A program made the translations under genes and the position numbers. A stretch of 64,000 nt of DNA, taken from NCBI RefSeq assembly GCF_902459585.1, contig NZ_CABPSC010000001.1, forward strand, positions 558,001 through 622,000, given 5' to 3'. Below are positions 42,908 to 52,506 of the stretch, in pieces. Within the stretch, counting starts at the first letter, position 1; every line of letters begins with the position of its first letter. Below the pieces are notes generated by a model that saw only the letters and a program-made list of their open reading frames with translations, had not been told where the DNA came from and searched no databases. Origin of the DNA: Pandoraea nosoerga. GTDB taxonomy: Bacteria > Pseudomonadota > Gammaproteobacteria > Burkholderiales > Burkholderiaceae.

Positions 42908-44203
42908 TCAACGTGAGCCGCTGGGCGCCGGAACGCCGTCGCCGCCACCGTCGTCGGCGCCCCACGGCGCGACCTTCGGCAGCAGCAGCATGCCGGGCAC
43001 GGCGAGCGCCGTGCAAACGAGGAAGAAGGTGAGCCAGCCCACGCCATCCACGATATAGCCCGTACCGGCATTCGCGAACGTGCGCGGCACCGACGCCAGG
43101 CTCGTGAAAAGCGCGAACTGCGTGGCCGTGTAGCGCGGGTCCGTCGTGCGCGCGATGTATGCCGTGAAGGCCGCCGTACCCAGCCCCGCCGTGAACGCCT
43201 CGAACGCGATCACCGCGCCCAGTCCCACCACCACGGCGCCGGCTTGCGCGAGCCACGCAAAGCCTAGCACCGACACGAGCTGCAGCACGCCGAAGACCCA
43301 CAGCCCGCGATTGATGCCGAGCTTGATCAGCCAGACGCCGCCGATGATGCCGCCCGCAACGCTCGCCCACAGGCTCGTCGCCTTGGCCACCACGCCGATC
43401 TGCGTTTTGGTGAAGCCCAGATCGAGATAGAACGATGTCGCGAGCGACGTCGCCATCGAGTCGCCCAGCTTGTACAGAAAGATGAACGCCAGCACGAGGA
43501 GCGCCTGCGACCAGCCGCCGCGCGTCACGAACTCGTGGAACGGTTCGACGACCGCTTCGCGCAGCGTCTTCGGCGGCGTGCCGCGAATCTCCGGCTCCTT
43601 GACGACGAGCGTCATCACGATGCCCGGCAGCATGAAGGCAGCCGTCGCGAGGAACACTTCGGCCCACGGCAGATGATCGGCCAGAATCAGCGCGAGCGAG
43701 CCCGGCACGAGACCGGCCACCTTGTAGGCGTTCACGTGCATGGCCGTGCCGAGTCCCTGCTCGCGGTCGGAGAGCAGCTCACGGCGATAGGCGTCGAGAC
43801 AGATGTCCAGGCTCGCGCTGAAAAACGCCAGCGCCGCCGCGAGCGCGGCGATGGTGGGCAGGTCGCGCTGCGGCGAATACGTGCCCATGAGCGCGACGGC
43901 GCCCGCCACGAGCAACTGCGTGAGGAACATCCAGCCGCGCCGCCGTCCCGGCTTCCAGCCGAGAAAGTTCGGCGCGAAGCGATCCATGAGCGGCGCCCAC
44001 AGAAACTTCCATGTGTAGGGAAACTGGATCAGCGCGAACAGGCCGATCGCCTTGAGGTCCACGTGCTCGCTGCGCAGCCACGCCTGCACGAGATTGAGCA
44101 GGATGAACAGCGGCAAACCCGAAGTGAAGCCGAGGATCACGCAGATGAGCATCCGCGTGGGGTGGAAGACTCGCCCGTCGTCGGGCGGCAGCGAATCGGT
44201 CAT
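42908..44203 (-). CDS. ampG: AmpG-family muropeptide MFS transporter
   Basis: Encodes 431 residues with about 12-14 membrane segments. LGFTSGLPLFILLNLVQAWLR near the N-terminus, FPYTWKFLWAPLMDRF and FLGWKPGRRRGWMFLTQ are AmpG signatures. It imports GlcNAc-anhydroMurNAc peptides, the products of lytic transglycosylases such as the one at 187-2193. The ATG at 44203 is used; a GTG three codons upstream is possible and neither has a strong ribosome site. Confidence 0.9.
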   Translation of the reverse strand: MTDSLPPDDGRVFHPTRMLICVILGFTSGLPLFILLNLVQAWLRSEHVDLKAIGLFALIQFPYTWKFLWAPLMDRFAPNFLGWKPGRRRGWMFLTQLLVAGAVALMGTYSPQRDLPTIAALAAALAFFSASLDICLDAYRRELLSDREQGLGTAMHVNAYKVAGLVPGSLALILADHLPWAEVFLATAAFMLPGIVMTLVVKEPEIRGTPPKTLREAVVEPFHEFVTRGGWSQALLVLAFIFLYKLGDSMATSLATSFYLDLGFTKTQIGVVAKATSLWASVAGGIIGGVWLIKLGINRGLWVFGVLQLVSVLGFAWLAQAGAVVVGLGAVIAFEAFTAGLGTAAFTAYIARTTDPRYTATQFALFTSLASVPRTFANAGTGYIVDGVGWLTFFLVCTALAVPGMLLLPKVAPWGADDGGGDGVPAPSGSR

Positions 44204-44305
44204 GGAAGGCACGGTTGGGGCCGGCCGCCCGCGGCGTGCGACGCCGGCTCCCCCTTGCCTTGACCCGCCCGGGGGCGCTGCGCTGCCCCGCTAGCTGCCG
44301 TCGGT

Positions 44306-44968
44306 TCAGGAACGCTTGACGCGATAGACCGCAAGACTACCACGCCAGTTCGCCCCCACCGACACCAGTCGCCCGTTATGCAACACGGCGCGATCGAGGA
44401 TCTGCACGCCGACTTCCGGCGCCAGCGCCTCGAAGTCCCTGATCGTGAGCACGCGCACGTTCGGCGTGTTGTGCCACTGGAACGGCAGGCTCTTCGAGAC
44501 CGGCATGCGCCCCTGCAGCACCGATAGACGATGCGGCCAGTAGCCGAAGTTCGGGAACGACACGATCGCCTCGCGGCCGACGCGCACCGTCTCGCGCAGG
44601 ATGTCGGCCGTGCGGTGGATCGTCTGCAGCGTCTGCGAGAGGATCACGGTATCGAAGCTCTGGTCTTCGAACAGCTTGAGCCCGTCTTCCATGTTCTGCT
44701 GGATGACGTTGATGCCCCGCTGCGCGGAGGCCAGCACACCCGCGTCGTCGATCTCCACGCCATAACCGCTCACGCCGAGTTCGTCGATGAGCAGACGCAG
44801 CAGCGAGCCGTCGCTGCAGCCCAGGTCGAGCACCTGGGACGACGGTTCGATCCAGCGCGCGATGACGCGAAAATCCGGACGCTCGGCAAGCGACGCCGAG
44901 ATGGTATTGCGCGATGCGGCCGGCGAAGCCGCGCGCACGCCGTTTGCCGGGACCGTGGACTGACTCAT
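44306..44968 (-). CDS. metW: Methionine biosynthesis protein MetW
   Basis: Encodes 220 residues. A SAM-methyltransferase-like fold with [18 protein letters not shown] near residue 42 and the MetW blocks [22 protein letters not shown] and [26 protein letters not shown]. MetW is needed with MetX for homoserine acylation in many proteobacteria. Its start overlaps the metX stop by 4 bases, so the pair is coupled. A Ser/Ala-rich N-terminal tail of about 25 residues is extra to the usual protein. Confidence 0.94.
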   Translation of the reverse strand: MSQSTVPANGVRAASPAASRNTISASLAERPDFRVIARWIEPSSQVLDLGCSDGSLLRLLIDELGVSGYGVEIDDAGVLASAQRGINVIQQNMEDGLKLFEDQSFDTVILSQTLQTIHRTADILRETVRVGREAIVSFPNFGYWPHRLSVLQGRMPVSKSLPFQWHNTPNVRVLTIRDFEALAPEVGVQILDRAVLHNGRLVSVGANWRGSLAVYRVKRS

Positions 44969-46164
44969 ACTCCGACCTCCTCGGCGATGCGTTCGTAGTA
45001 GGCGCGCACCAGGTTGTGATAGCGCGCGTCGGTAAGCAGGAAGGCGTCGTGCCCGTGCGGCGCGTCGATCTCGGCGTAACTCACGGTACGGCGCGTATCG
45101 AGCAGCGCCTTGACGATCTCGCGCGAGCGCGACGGCGCGAAGCGCCAGTCGGTCGTAAACGACACGATCAGATACTTTGCCGTGGTGTGCGCGAGCGCCT
45201 TCGCCAGATCGCCGCCGACCGTGCGCGCCGGATCGAAGTAGTCGAGCGCCCGCGTGATCAGCAAATACGTGTTGGCGTCGAAGTACTCGGCGAACTTGTC
45301 GCCCTGATAGCGAAGATACGATTCCACTTCGAACTCCACGTCGAAGCTGAACCGGTAGCCGTCGTCTGCGCCGCCACCCGCCGCACCATTCGACGCACCA
45401 TTCGCCACACCGTCGGCGAGCGCCTCGGCGCGCCGCAGCGCACGGCCGAACTTGGTCGCCATGTCCTCGTCGGACAGATACGTGATGTGACCGATCATGC
45501 GCGCCACGCGCAGGCCGCGACGCGGCACCACACCATGCGAGTAATAGTCGCCGCCGTGGAAATCGGGGTCGGAGAGGATGGCCGAGCGGGCCACCTCGTT
45601 GAATGCGATGTTCTGCGCCGAGAGCTTCGGCGTGGAGGCAATGACGAGACAGTGCCCGACGCGCTCCGGATACATGATGCTCCACGCGAGCGCCTGCATG
45701 CCGCCGAGGCTGCCGCCCATCACGGCGGCGAATTTGCGGATGCCGAAAGCGTCGGCCACGCGCGCCTGCGCGTTGACCCAGTCCTCGACGGTGACGACCG
45801 GAAAACGCGCGCCGTAGGGCGTGCCCGTGGCGTCGTCGATGCTCATCGGCCCGGTGGAGCCGAAGCACGAGCCGAGGTTGTTCACGCCGATGACGAAGAA
45901 GCGCCGGGTGTCGAGCGGCTTGCCGGGCCCGACCATGTTGTCCCACCAGCCGACGTCCTTGGGATTGTCGGCGGCAATGCCCGCCACGTGATGCGATGCG
46001 TTGAGCGCGTGACAGACGAGCACGGCATTGCTGCGATCGGCGTTGAGCTCGCCGTAGGTCTCGACCATCAGGTCGTAGCCCGCGAGCGTGCTGCCGTTCT
46101 GCAATGCCAGCGGCTCAGCGAAATGCATCCGCTGCGGCGTGACGATTCCGATTGAAGATTCCAT
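44965..46164 (-). CDS. metX: Homoserine O-acyltransferase MetX
   Basis: Encodes 399 residues, an alpha/beta hydrolase-fold enzyme in methionine synthesis. The nucleophile Ser152 is in MGGSLGGM, the DWRFAPSRS segment carries the acidic residue region and DAPHGHDAF the His. [12 protein letters not shown] and [20 protein letters not shown] are family blocks. Whether it uses acetyl- or succinyl-CoA cannot be settled by eye; betaproteobacterial MetX proteins are often succinyl-specific. Residues about 249-269 are a Gly/Ala/Asn-rich low-complexity insert in the lid region, encoded by imperfect 12-bp repeats. Confidence 0.92.
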   Translation of the reverse strand: MESSIGIVTPQRMHFAEPLALQNGSTLAGYDLMVETYGELNADRSNAVLVCHALNASHHVAGIAADNPKDVGWWDNMVGPGKPLDTRRFFVIGVNNLGSCFGSTGPMSIDDATGTPYGARFPVVTVEDWVNAQARVADAFGIRKFAAVMGGSLGGMQALAWSIMYPERVGHCLVIASTPKLSAQNIAFNEVARSAILSDPDFHGGDYYSHGVVPRRGLRVARMIGHITYLSDEDMATKFGRALRRAEALADGVANGASNGAAGGGADDGYRFSFDVEFEVESYLRYQGDKFAEYFDANTYLLITRALDYFDPARTVGGDLAKALAHTTAKYLIVSFTTDWRFAPSRSREIVKALLDTRRTVSYAEIDAPHGHDAFLLTDARYHNLVRAYYERIAEEVGV

Positions 46165-46471
46165 AAACCCCTGTCCGAAACATGCCGGGCCGGCCTCGCG
46201 TTCGACGGGTGTCGACGCACGGCGTCCTCGGGCGTTCTATGCGGGAAAAGGGGTCGATGAAAAGACGGCGGGGTGCGCGAACGACCTCTTTAGCCGCATT
46301 TGTAATGAATGGCCCTGCCGGTCTGCCCGACAGCGTCATTCGCGCGCCCGCAAGCGAGTCACCAAATCGGCGCGCCAATCGTCGCGACAGGGCCGGTCGA
46401 ATCGCCGGCGCCCCGTCGCGTGCTGCGAAAGTATAACGTAATCCGCGCAGGCAGCGCAGACGAGGCAGGTC
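46165..46471. other. Intergenic region between slmA and metX
   Basis: About 307 bp without a convincing gene. It should hold the metXW promoter; AGGGG lies 4 bases before the metX start. I searched by eye for SAM-responsive riboswitch cores and found none. AGTATAACGTAAT at 46429-46441 is a locally AT-rich spot that could be part of a promoter. Confidence 0.5.
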
Positions 46472-47128
46472 TTAGCGCAGCAGCGCGGCGACCTGCGGTT
46501 CGGCCCCTTCGGCCGGCGAGCGCTTGAAGCCGCTCTTGGCGAAACGGTGCCAGCGGCCCAGCACGTAGGAGACGAGCAGGTTGGCGCGCGAATTGGCGTC
46601 GAAGGTCTCGGGCAGCGTGCCGTTGGCCGCGGCCAGACGCAGCACCTGGCGCAGCGACGCCTCGATGCGGTCGAGCAACTGGTTCATGCGCTCCTGCAGA
46701 CGCTCGTTTTCGCCGACCAGCGCCTCGCCCGTCAGCACGCGCGTCATGCCCGGGTTCTTCTCGGCGAAACCGAGCAGCATCAGCACGATGGCGCGCGCCT
46801 GCGACACGCCGTCCTGGTCCTGGGCGGAGATCTGGTTGATCAGCCCGAAAATGGTTTGTTCGATGAACTCGATGAGGCCTTCGAACATCTGGGCCTTGCT
46901 CGCGAAGTGGCGATAGAGCGCCGCCTCCGAGACATCGAGCCGGGCGGCGAGTGCCGCCGTGGTGATCTTCTCGCCCTTGGGCGCCTCGAGCATGGCGGCG
47001 AGGGTCTGCAACACCTGCACGCGACGCTCGCCCGGCTTGGGGCGGGTCGTTTTTACCGGCGCGGGTGCGGCCTCCAGCGCGTCGGCGGCGCCGTAGCCGG
47101 CGCCGCTCGAAGAGTTTTCCTGCTGCAT
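46472..47128 (-). CDS. slmA: TetR-family nucleoid occlusion factor SlmA
   Basis: Encodes 218 residues. A disordered Ala/Pro-rich tail of about 30 residues precedes a TetR helix-turn-helix (KITTAALAARLDVSEAALYRHFASKAQMFEGL). The following FIEQTIFGLINQI and the C-terminal LVSYVLGRWHRFAKSGFKRSP resemble SlmA, which binds DNA sites and blocks FtsZ assembly over the nucleoid. It starts 10 bases after the nucleotidase stop on the same strand. Confidence 0.87.
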   Translation of the reverse strand: MQQENSSSGAGYGAADALEAAPAPVKTTRPKPGERRVQVLQTLAAMLEAPKGEKITTAALAARLDVSEAALYRHFASKAQMFEGLIEFIEQTIFGLINQISAQDQDGVSQARAIVLMLLGFAEKNPGMTRVLTGEALVGENERLQERMNQLLDRIEASLRQVLRLAAANGTLPETFDANSRANLLVSYVLGRWHRFAKSGFKRSPAEGAEPQVAALLR

Positions 47129-47138
47129 CGTCTGGTCG

Positions 47139-48005
47139 TTATCGGTAGGGATTTGATGGTCGGGCGGCCTGGGCTACGCGCTTCGCTCCGGCCCCGGTCG
47201 CAAGGCGCGCCCGTAACTCGCGCAGAGATTGTACTTTGATATCCACATAGTGTGGGCGCCCACTGCGCGGCATCGCGTCGCCAAGACTGTTTCTGACAGG
47301 CAGATGGCCCGTAATCCACACCGTCCCGATGCCGAAATGCCGCAGGTGTTTGAGATGCGAGCGCGTGTCCTCCACCAGCCACGTGCGACGCGGCAAAAGC
47401 CGCTCGCGCGCGAGCAGCCGGCGCAGCATGGCGGCGTCGGGCTTGGCGCGCCACCCGCGCCGGTCGGCCATGTCCTCGATACTCACGCAGCGCTCGAAAT
47501 GGCGGCGAATGCCCAACGCCTCGACGATCGGCAATGCGTAGTGCGCCGGCGCGTTGGTGAGCAGTATCTTGCGCCCGGGCAGGCCGGCGAGCAGGCGGGC
47601 GATGCCCCGCTCCGCGCGCAGCACCTCCGCCAGCGGCGGCAGTTCATGCACGCGCTCCAGGAATTCATGGGGATCGATGGCGTGATGCCGGATGAGCCCA
47701 AGCAGCACCGCCCCGTAGCGTTCGGTGTAGTCCGAGCGCAGCCGGTTGGCCTGCTCCTGCGGCAACCCGAGCTTCTCGACGATATAGGCCGTCATCGCGC
47801 GATTGATGCGCGGGAAGATCGCGTGCGAGGCGCGGTGCAACGTGTTGTCCAGATCGAACAACCAGACCGGGCCGCGCGCGCCGTGCTCGCTGCGGGCGCG
47901 GTTCGCCCGGCGACGCCGGCTCAGGACATGAGAAGAAGCCACAGAAAAAAGCGCAAGTGATGCGAAGGGGCTCGGCTGCCATGCGCCCGCGGGCGACTGT
48001 GCCAT
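47139..48005 (-). CDS. HAD-superfamily pyrimidine 5'-nucleotidase
   Basis: Encodes 288 residues from the ATG at 48005. The HAD motifs are clear: motif I FDLDNTLH, motif II ILLTNAP, the basic residue region GWRAKPD and motif III VEDTRSHLKHL. The cap segment with RLRSDYTERYGAVLLGLIRHH is typical of SDT1-like pyrimidine nucleotidases, which dephosphorylate UMP/CMP or modified nucleotides. The N-terminus is uncertain: the conserved part begins about 46 residues in. A GTG at 47942 or an ATG at 48116 are alternatives and none has a convincing ribosome site. Confidence 0.82.
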   Translation of the reverse strand: MAQSPAGAWQPSPFASLALFSVASSHVLSRRRRANRARSEHGARGPVWLFDLDNTLHRASHAIFPRINRAMTAYIVEKLGLPQEQANRLRSDYTERYGAVLLGLIRHHAIDPHEFLERVHELPPLAEVLRAERGIARLLAGLPGRKILLTNAPAHYALPIVEALGIRRHFERCVSIEDMADRRGWRAKPDAAMLRRLLARERLLPRRTWLVEDTRSHLKHLRHFGIGTVWITGHLPVRNSLGDAMPRSGRPHYVDIKVQSLRELRARLATGAGAKRVAQAARPSNPYR

Positions 48006-48143
48006 GCAGGCCGGACCATGCCGGGACGGCAATCCCGATGGGCGAGACCACCGGGTGGCGAACGCGGGCAGCCGCGACGAAAGCACGATGCTAGCGTGCG
48101 TTACGCCCTTTGACAAATTCGCCTGCCAAATCAGCCCGCCGGG

Positions 48144-49514
48144 TCATACCGCCCTGGCCCGCACGCGCAGCAGGCTGACGGCGCCGCCGACGGCCGCCAG
48201 CACGGTCGCGGCCACCATCGCAGCGTGCGCGCCGGCCTCGCCGTACAGATCGAAGAGCAGCGCGACGAGCGCCGCGCCCAGCGTCATGCCCACCGTGCGC
48301 GCAATCGTCATGAGGCCGCTGGCCGCGCCGCTGCGCTCGCGCGGCGCGCCCATCATGATGATGCGGTTGTTGGGCGTCTGGAAGAAGCCGAAGCCCAGCC
48401 CGCATACCGCCATGCGCACCGCGATGCCCCAGTCGGACGCATCGTGTGGCAGCCAGGCCAGCGACGCCAGCCCAAGCGCGAACACGCCCTGGCCGAGCGC
48501 ACTCAGATGCGCGCTGTCGAAGCGATCGGACAGCCGGCCGGTGAGCGGCGCGACGAACACGATCACCAGCGGCCACGGCGTGATCAGCAGGCCGGTCATG
48601 GCTTCGCCGCGCGCGAGCGTGTGCTGCAGCAAGAACGGCATGCCGACGTATGACAGCGTCTGCGACATGTAGCAGGCAACCGACGTGAGCGAGGACAGCG
48701 CCAGCACCGGCACGCGCATGAGATCGAGCGGCAGCAGCGGCACGCGCTGCCGGCGCTGATGCAGCACGAGCGCCACGGCAACGATCAGCCCGAGCACGAT
48801 CTGAAGCGCCGCCATACCGCGCCGCCCGGCTTCGCCCACGTGTCCCAGTCCGATGATGATGAGCGCGAGCGCCGCGGCGTTGAGCAGGGCACCCGGCACA
48901 TCGAGATGCCGCTCGGTGCCGGGCGTGCGCGGAAGGAACCGGTAAGACGCGGCGAACGCCACGAGGCCGATCGGCAGATTGATGGCGAAAAGCCATCGCC
49001 AGTCGCCCAGCGAGAGAAGGCCGGCGGCCACGCTCGGCCCGGCCGCCGTCGACAGCGCCACGGTGAGCGCGAGCAACGAAATGGCGCGTCCGCCCATGCT
49101 TGGCGGAAACACCATGCGCAGCAGCGCCGGCACGATGGTCGACATGCACGCGCCGCACAGGCCCTGTGCCACGCGCGCGGCAACGAGCCAGCCGAGGCCG
49201 GGCGCCAGCGCGCAGCCCGCCGAGGCCAGCGTGAAGCCCGCCACGCCGAACAGGAACACGCGTCGGTAGCCAAGCTTCTCGCCGAGCGCGGCGAGTGGCA
49301 GCACGGCCATCGCGAAGATCAGTTGATAGGCGTTGACGACCCATACGGTCGACGCCGGATCGGCCGCGAGATCGCGCGCAATGGTCGGCAGCGCCACGTT
49401 GGCGATCGACGCGTCGAGATTGCCGAGAAACGTGCCGAGCAGAATGGACGGCACGGCAATGCGCCGCGCACTCGCGTTCAGTCCCTCGTCGAGCGGCGCG
49501 TGGGGTCGTGTCAT
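48144..49514 (-). CDS. DHA2-type MFS multidrug exporter
   Basis: Encodes 456 residues with about 14 hydrophobic segments. The opening LLGTFLGNLDASIANVALPTIARDL is the family motif of EmrB/QacA-type drug:H+ antiporters, and GYRRVFLFGVAGFTLASAGCALA is the cytoplasmic loop motif. Blocks PWPLVIVFVAPLTGRLSD and GFGFFQTPNNRIIMMG are typical of this group. No periplasmic adaptor gene is adjacent. Substrate unknown. The ATG at 49514 starts just before the conserved motif. Confidence 0.85.
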   Translation of the reverse strand: MTRPHAPLDEGLNASARRIAVPSILLGTFLGNLDASIANVALPTIARDLAADPASTVWVVNAYQLIFAMAVLPLAALGEKLGYRRVFLFGVAGFTLASAGCALAPGLGWLVAARVAQGLCGACMSTIVPALLRMVFPPSMGGRAISLLALTVALSTAAGPSVAAGLLSLGDWRWLFAINLPIGLVAFAASYRFLPRTPGTERHLDVPGALLNAAALALIIIGLGHVGEAGRRGMAALQIVLGLIVAVALVLHQRRQRVPLLPLDLMRVPVLALSSLTSVACYMSQTLSYVGMPFLLQHTLARGEAMTGLLITPWPLVIVFVAPLTGRLSDRFDSAHLSALGQGVFALGLASLAWLPHDASDWGIAVRMAVCGLGFGFFQTPNNRIIMMGAPRERSGAASGLMTIARTVGMTLGAALVALLFDLYGEAGAHAAMVAATVLAAVGGAVSLLRVRARAV

Positions 49515-49860
49515 ACGCAAACGGTGTGAATCGAATCGAATCGGATATCGACGGGTCGTCGAAGAAAAAAATCGGCCCGGGGAGTTCCGCAGATGATACA
49601 AGCCTCTGGGCCCGGGCCGGGCAGGAAAATCGCGCGCGATGGTGCAGCTCGGGGAATGTACGGCGGCACACGGTGCTGCCGCGCGACGTCTGCCGGATCA
49701 CTCTCTCGTGGCGCGCGGCACCGCCACCACGTCGCGTGCCGCGCATCGGGAGTGACGCCGCACCGCGCCGGCATGAGCCGCCCCCCCGGACGCCTCACAC
49801 CGCTGGAGCGCGCGATGCCGCGTAAACCTGCTAAGCGCTGTCTGAGTCGCAGGCCGGCGC
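49515..49860. other. Intergenic region between the porin and the MFS exporter
   Basis: About 346 bp without a gene. It holds a GAATC-type short repeat (GAATCGAATCGAATCGG around 49526) close to the MFS start. A 9-bp GC hairpin (GCGCGGCAC 49713-49721 with GTGCCGCGC 49736-49744) could act as a Rho-assisted end for the porin transcript. No T-tract terminator was seen. Confidence 0.4.
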
Positions 49861-50940
49861 TCAGAACGTGTGCTGAATGCCCAGCATCGTGCCGAACTGG
49901 TTGCTGCCGGTCACGACCGAGCCGCCCGCGGCGATCGCCACGGCACCGTTGCGGCTGTTGGCCACCCAGCCCGCCATGCCATACAGCGACGTGCGCTTGG
50001 ACAGCGAATACGTGGCGCGGCCGATGAGCATCGTCGCGTTGGCGCGGCTCTTCAACTGATAGCGGATGGCCTGCGCGTCGAGCGCCCAGGTGATCGTGGG
50101 CAGATAGGTGAGGCCGATGAAATACATGTCCGAGCGCAGCGAAGCGGCGTCCGCGCTCACGTTGCGATGAATCCAGCCGCCGCCCACGCGGCCCGAGGAC
50201 CACTTGTAGTACACGTTGATGACCGAGTGCGAGTCGGTGTAGCTCGAGCTCGTGAGCGGTGCGGCCGCGCCGGTGTTGCCGCGCATCTGGTCGTAGGACG
50301 CCGAGATGCCGAAGTTCTCGTAGTCGTAGCCGATCAGGCCGGTGAACTGCTTGCAGGCCTGATAATTGCCGGCCACGTTACCCGCGCAGTTGGTCCCCGA
50401 CGGGCCGCCGGCCGACGAAGCGTCGCGCCCGAAGCTGTACGTCGCGCCGATGGTCACGCCCGAGAATTTGCCCATGTAGCCGATGGCGCTGTCGCTGCGC
50501 GCATTGGCGATGTACGGATCGATACTCGCGAGCGAGAAGATCGATGGTCCGATCACGTCCGCGTTGCCGGTCACGTAGAACGTCATGTTGTTCTGACGGC
50601 CGACGAGCAGCGTGCCCCAGGCGCCCGACAGGCCCACGTTCGCCTGACGGCCGAACAGACGGCCGCCGTAGTTCAGCCCGCCGGTGCCCGGCTGGAAGCC
50701 GTTTTCCAGCGTGAAGACGGCTTTCAGACCGCCGCCCAGATCCTCGACGCCCTTGAAGCCGAAGCGCGACGGCACCTTGCCGGTGAGCGTGGGCTCGCCG
50801 ATGAAGCTGCCGCCGTTGGCGGCGTTGTTGTAATACGCGATGCCGGTATCGATGATCCCGTAAAGCGTCACGTTGCTTTGTGCGTGAGCCAGGCCTGCGC
50901 CCAACAGCAGGCCAGCGGCCAATGCGTGTTTCCCTTTCAC
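49861..50940 (-). CDS. Gram-negative porin (Burkholderia type)
   Basis: Encodes 359 residues starting at a GTG with AGGGGA 7 bases upstream. The signal peptide KGKHALAAGLLLGAGLAHA is cleaved before QSNVTLYGIIDTGIAYY, the standard first beta strand of trimeric 16-strand porins. Alternating strands, SRFGFKGVEDLGGGLKAVFTLENGF and the terminal Phe in GIQHTF, needed for outer-membrane assembly, are all present. Two Cys residues (CAGNVAGNYQAC) may form a disulfide in an external loop. It lets small solutes cross the outer membrane. Confidence 0.93.
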   Translation of the reverse strand: MKGKHALAAGLLLGAGLAHAQSNVTLYGIIDTGIAYYNNAANGGSFIGEPTLTGKVPSRFGFKGVEDLGGGLKAVFTLENGFQPGTGGLNYGGRLFGRQANVGLSGAWGTLLVGRQNNMTFYVTGNADVIGPSIFSLASIDPYIANARSDSAIGYMGKFSGVTIGATYSFGRDASSAGGPSGTNCAGNVAGNYQACKQFTGLIGYDYENFGISASYDQMRGNTGAAAPLTSSSYTDSHSVINVYYKWSSGRVGGGWIHRNVSADAASLRSDMYFIGLTYLPTITWALDAQAIRYQLKSRANATMLIGRATYSLSKRTSLYGMAGWVANSRNGAVAIAAGGSVVTGSNQFGTMLGIQHTF

Positions 50941-51277
50941 TTCTGTCCCCTTGTTTTTGAAATACACAGCTTCGAGGGTCTGCTCACCCCCGCGAGTCGG
51001 TCTCCGGACCCGCGACAATGTCGCCGGCCCGGCCTCTTCTACGGCGTGACTGCACGACTGCGGCACCGCTGCTTCGCCTCACCTGTCCGGTGACTGCGAG
51101 CACCGCCCGCCGCCTTGCCGCCCTGCCGCCCGCCGCCCGCCGCCGTTGTGCCCTGCTTCGCAGCGTGGCGGCGCCGACAGCGTTACCGGCGTGCCCCGCC
51201 GCCTCCTGGGCGATGCGACCGCCCTTCGGCCGAGCACTCCGATGTCTCCCCGCGCGACGTGAAGCGCTGATTTTTCT
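50941..51277. other. Intergenic region upstream of the porin
   Basis: About 337 bp. It should hold the porin promoter near 50950-51050. The stretch 51102-51148 is a CCGCC-rich low-complexity tract. I see no gene and no clear terminator for the NTF2-like gene, whose stop is at the right end of this region on the same strand. Confidence 0.45.
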
Positions 51278-51754
51278 TCACGCCTCGCGCACGAATGTGA
51301 AACGCGCCTCGCGTCGGGCGATACGCCAGCCCTGCGCGGTACGCACGAACATGTCTTCGAATTCGCCCATCACCTGACGTCCCTGCGCCGGCCGCCCGAA
51401 CGGCCCCGGCGTGTCCTGCGCCGAGCCGCTCCAGAGCAGCACGGCGCTGCTGCCGCGAGCGCTCGTCGCGGATGTCACGTCGATGAGGACGTTGCCTACG
51501 AGATGCCGCGTGAGCCGGTCGACCGGCCGGTCCGCATAGGCCGCGGCAATCGCGGCCGGCCCGACGAGCGTGTCGCCGTTCGGACGCACGAGCACGCCCG
51601 TCTCGGCGAAAAGCGCCGCGAGCCCCTGCGGGTCGCGCCGATCGTTACAGGCGACGAAGCGCATCACCAGGTCGTAACACGCCTGTTTCGCGAGCACGGC
51701 GTCGAGCGTGTGCTGATCGATGCCGGAGCCGGTCGGCCGAACGTCGTGCGTCAT
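51278..51754 (-). CDS. NTF2-like (SnoaL/aromatic dioxygenase beta-subunit fold) protein
   Basis: Encodes 158 residues. The pattern CYDLVMRFVACNDRRDPQGLAALFAETGVLVRPNGDTLVGPAAI and the C-terminal MFVRTAQGWRIARREARFTF are typical of NTF2/SnoaL-like domains. This fold serves as isomerases, dehydratases or dioxygenase beta subunits. No partner alpha subunit is adjacent. Its start overlaps the stop of the alpha/beta hydrolase (ATGA), so it is the last gene of the aromatic operon. The role in the pathway is unknown. Confidence 0.75.
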   Translation of the reverse strand: MTHDVRPTGSGIDQHTLDAVLAKQACYDLVMRFVACNDRRDPQGLAALFAETGVLVRPNGDTLVGPAAIAAAYADRPVDRLTRHLVGNVLIDVTSATSARGSSAVLLWSGSAQDTPGPFGRPAQGRQVMGEFEDMFVRTAQGWRIARREARFTFVREA

Positions 51755-52506
51755 GCGCCCACCCCCTGTGTGGCTCCCGCGTTCGGCGCGGGCCTGGCCA
51801 ACCATTCGCGCATCGCGTCGGCCACCGCCTGCGGACGTTCCATCGGACTCATGTGAGCGCTGTGCTCGACGACACGCAGCACGGCGCCCGGGATCAGACC
51901 GGCCATGATTTCGTGCCGCGCGAGCGGACTCCACGTGTCTTGCCGCCCGCACAGCACGAGCGTCGGGCAGCGCAGCTCGCCCAGCACCGCGGTGGCGTCC
52001 GGTCTTCCCAGCAGCGCGTGGATCTGTGCCGCGAACTGCTCGGGGCTGCTGCGCTCGATCATGTCGAGAATCGATTCGAAGAGCGGTGTCGCGATCTGGT
52101 CGGGATGCACCATGCCGGTGGCCCAGACCTGCCCCATCGCGCGCATGCCCTCGGCGCGCGCACGCGCGAGCAGCGCGGCGCGTCCCGCACGCTCCTTGTC
52201 GGCGGCCTCGCCTTCGGGCAGCGCCTGATAGCCGGTGTCGAGCAGCGCGAGATGGGTGACGCGATGCGGCGCGCGGCGCGCGACTTCGAGCGCGACGCGT
52301 CCTCCCATCGAATGGCCCGCCACTGCGAACCGCGGCTCGGCGACAGTGGCCAGCACGTGCTGCGCCATCGCGCCGATGGTGTCGAGCGTGCCCCAGGACG
52401 GCACGCGGCAATCGAACTGCGGCAGCAAGGCCGCCGTGGCAGCCCAGGCCACCCGGTCGCACAGCAAGCCGGGAAGCATGAGCAAGGGGGGACGATCGGC
52501 GCTCAT
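51751..52506 (-). CDS. Alpha/beta hydrolase in the aromatic-acid cluster
   Basis: Encodes 251 residues. MLPGLLCDRVAW near the N-terminus is the HG-loop equivalent, the nucleophile elbow is AGHSMGG near residue 83, LVLCGRQDTWSP carries the probable acid Asp, and VEHSAHMSPMERP the His. A complete catalytic triad is thus visible. The substrate is unknown; esters or lactones formed during aromatic breakdown are possible. Both ends overlap neighbours by 4 bases, so it is tightly coupled to the tautomerase and NTF2-like genes. Confidence 0.8.
   Translation of the reverse strand: MSADRPPLLMLPGLLCDRVAWAATAALLPQFDCRVPSWGTLDTIGAMAQHVLATVAEPRFAVAGHSMGGRVALEVARRAPHRVTHLALLDTGYQALPEGEAADKERAGRAALLARARAEGMRAMGQVWATGMVHPDQIATPLFESILDMIERSSPEQFAAQIHALLGRPDATAVLGELRCPTLVLCGRQDTWSPLARHEIMAGLIPGAVLRVVEHSAHMSPMERPQAVADAMREWLARPAPNAGATQGVGA

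Noticed and set aside
46165-46471. SAM-responsive riboswitch upstream of metX
   Set aside because: I looked for the conserved cores of SAM-I and SAM-II classes on the minus strand and saw neither.
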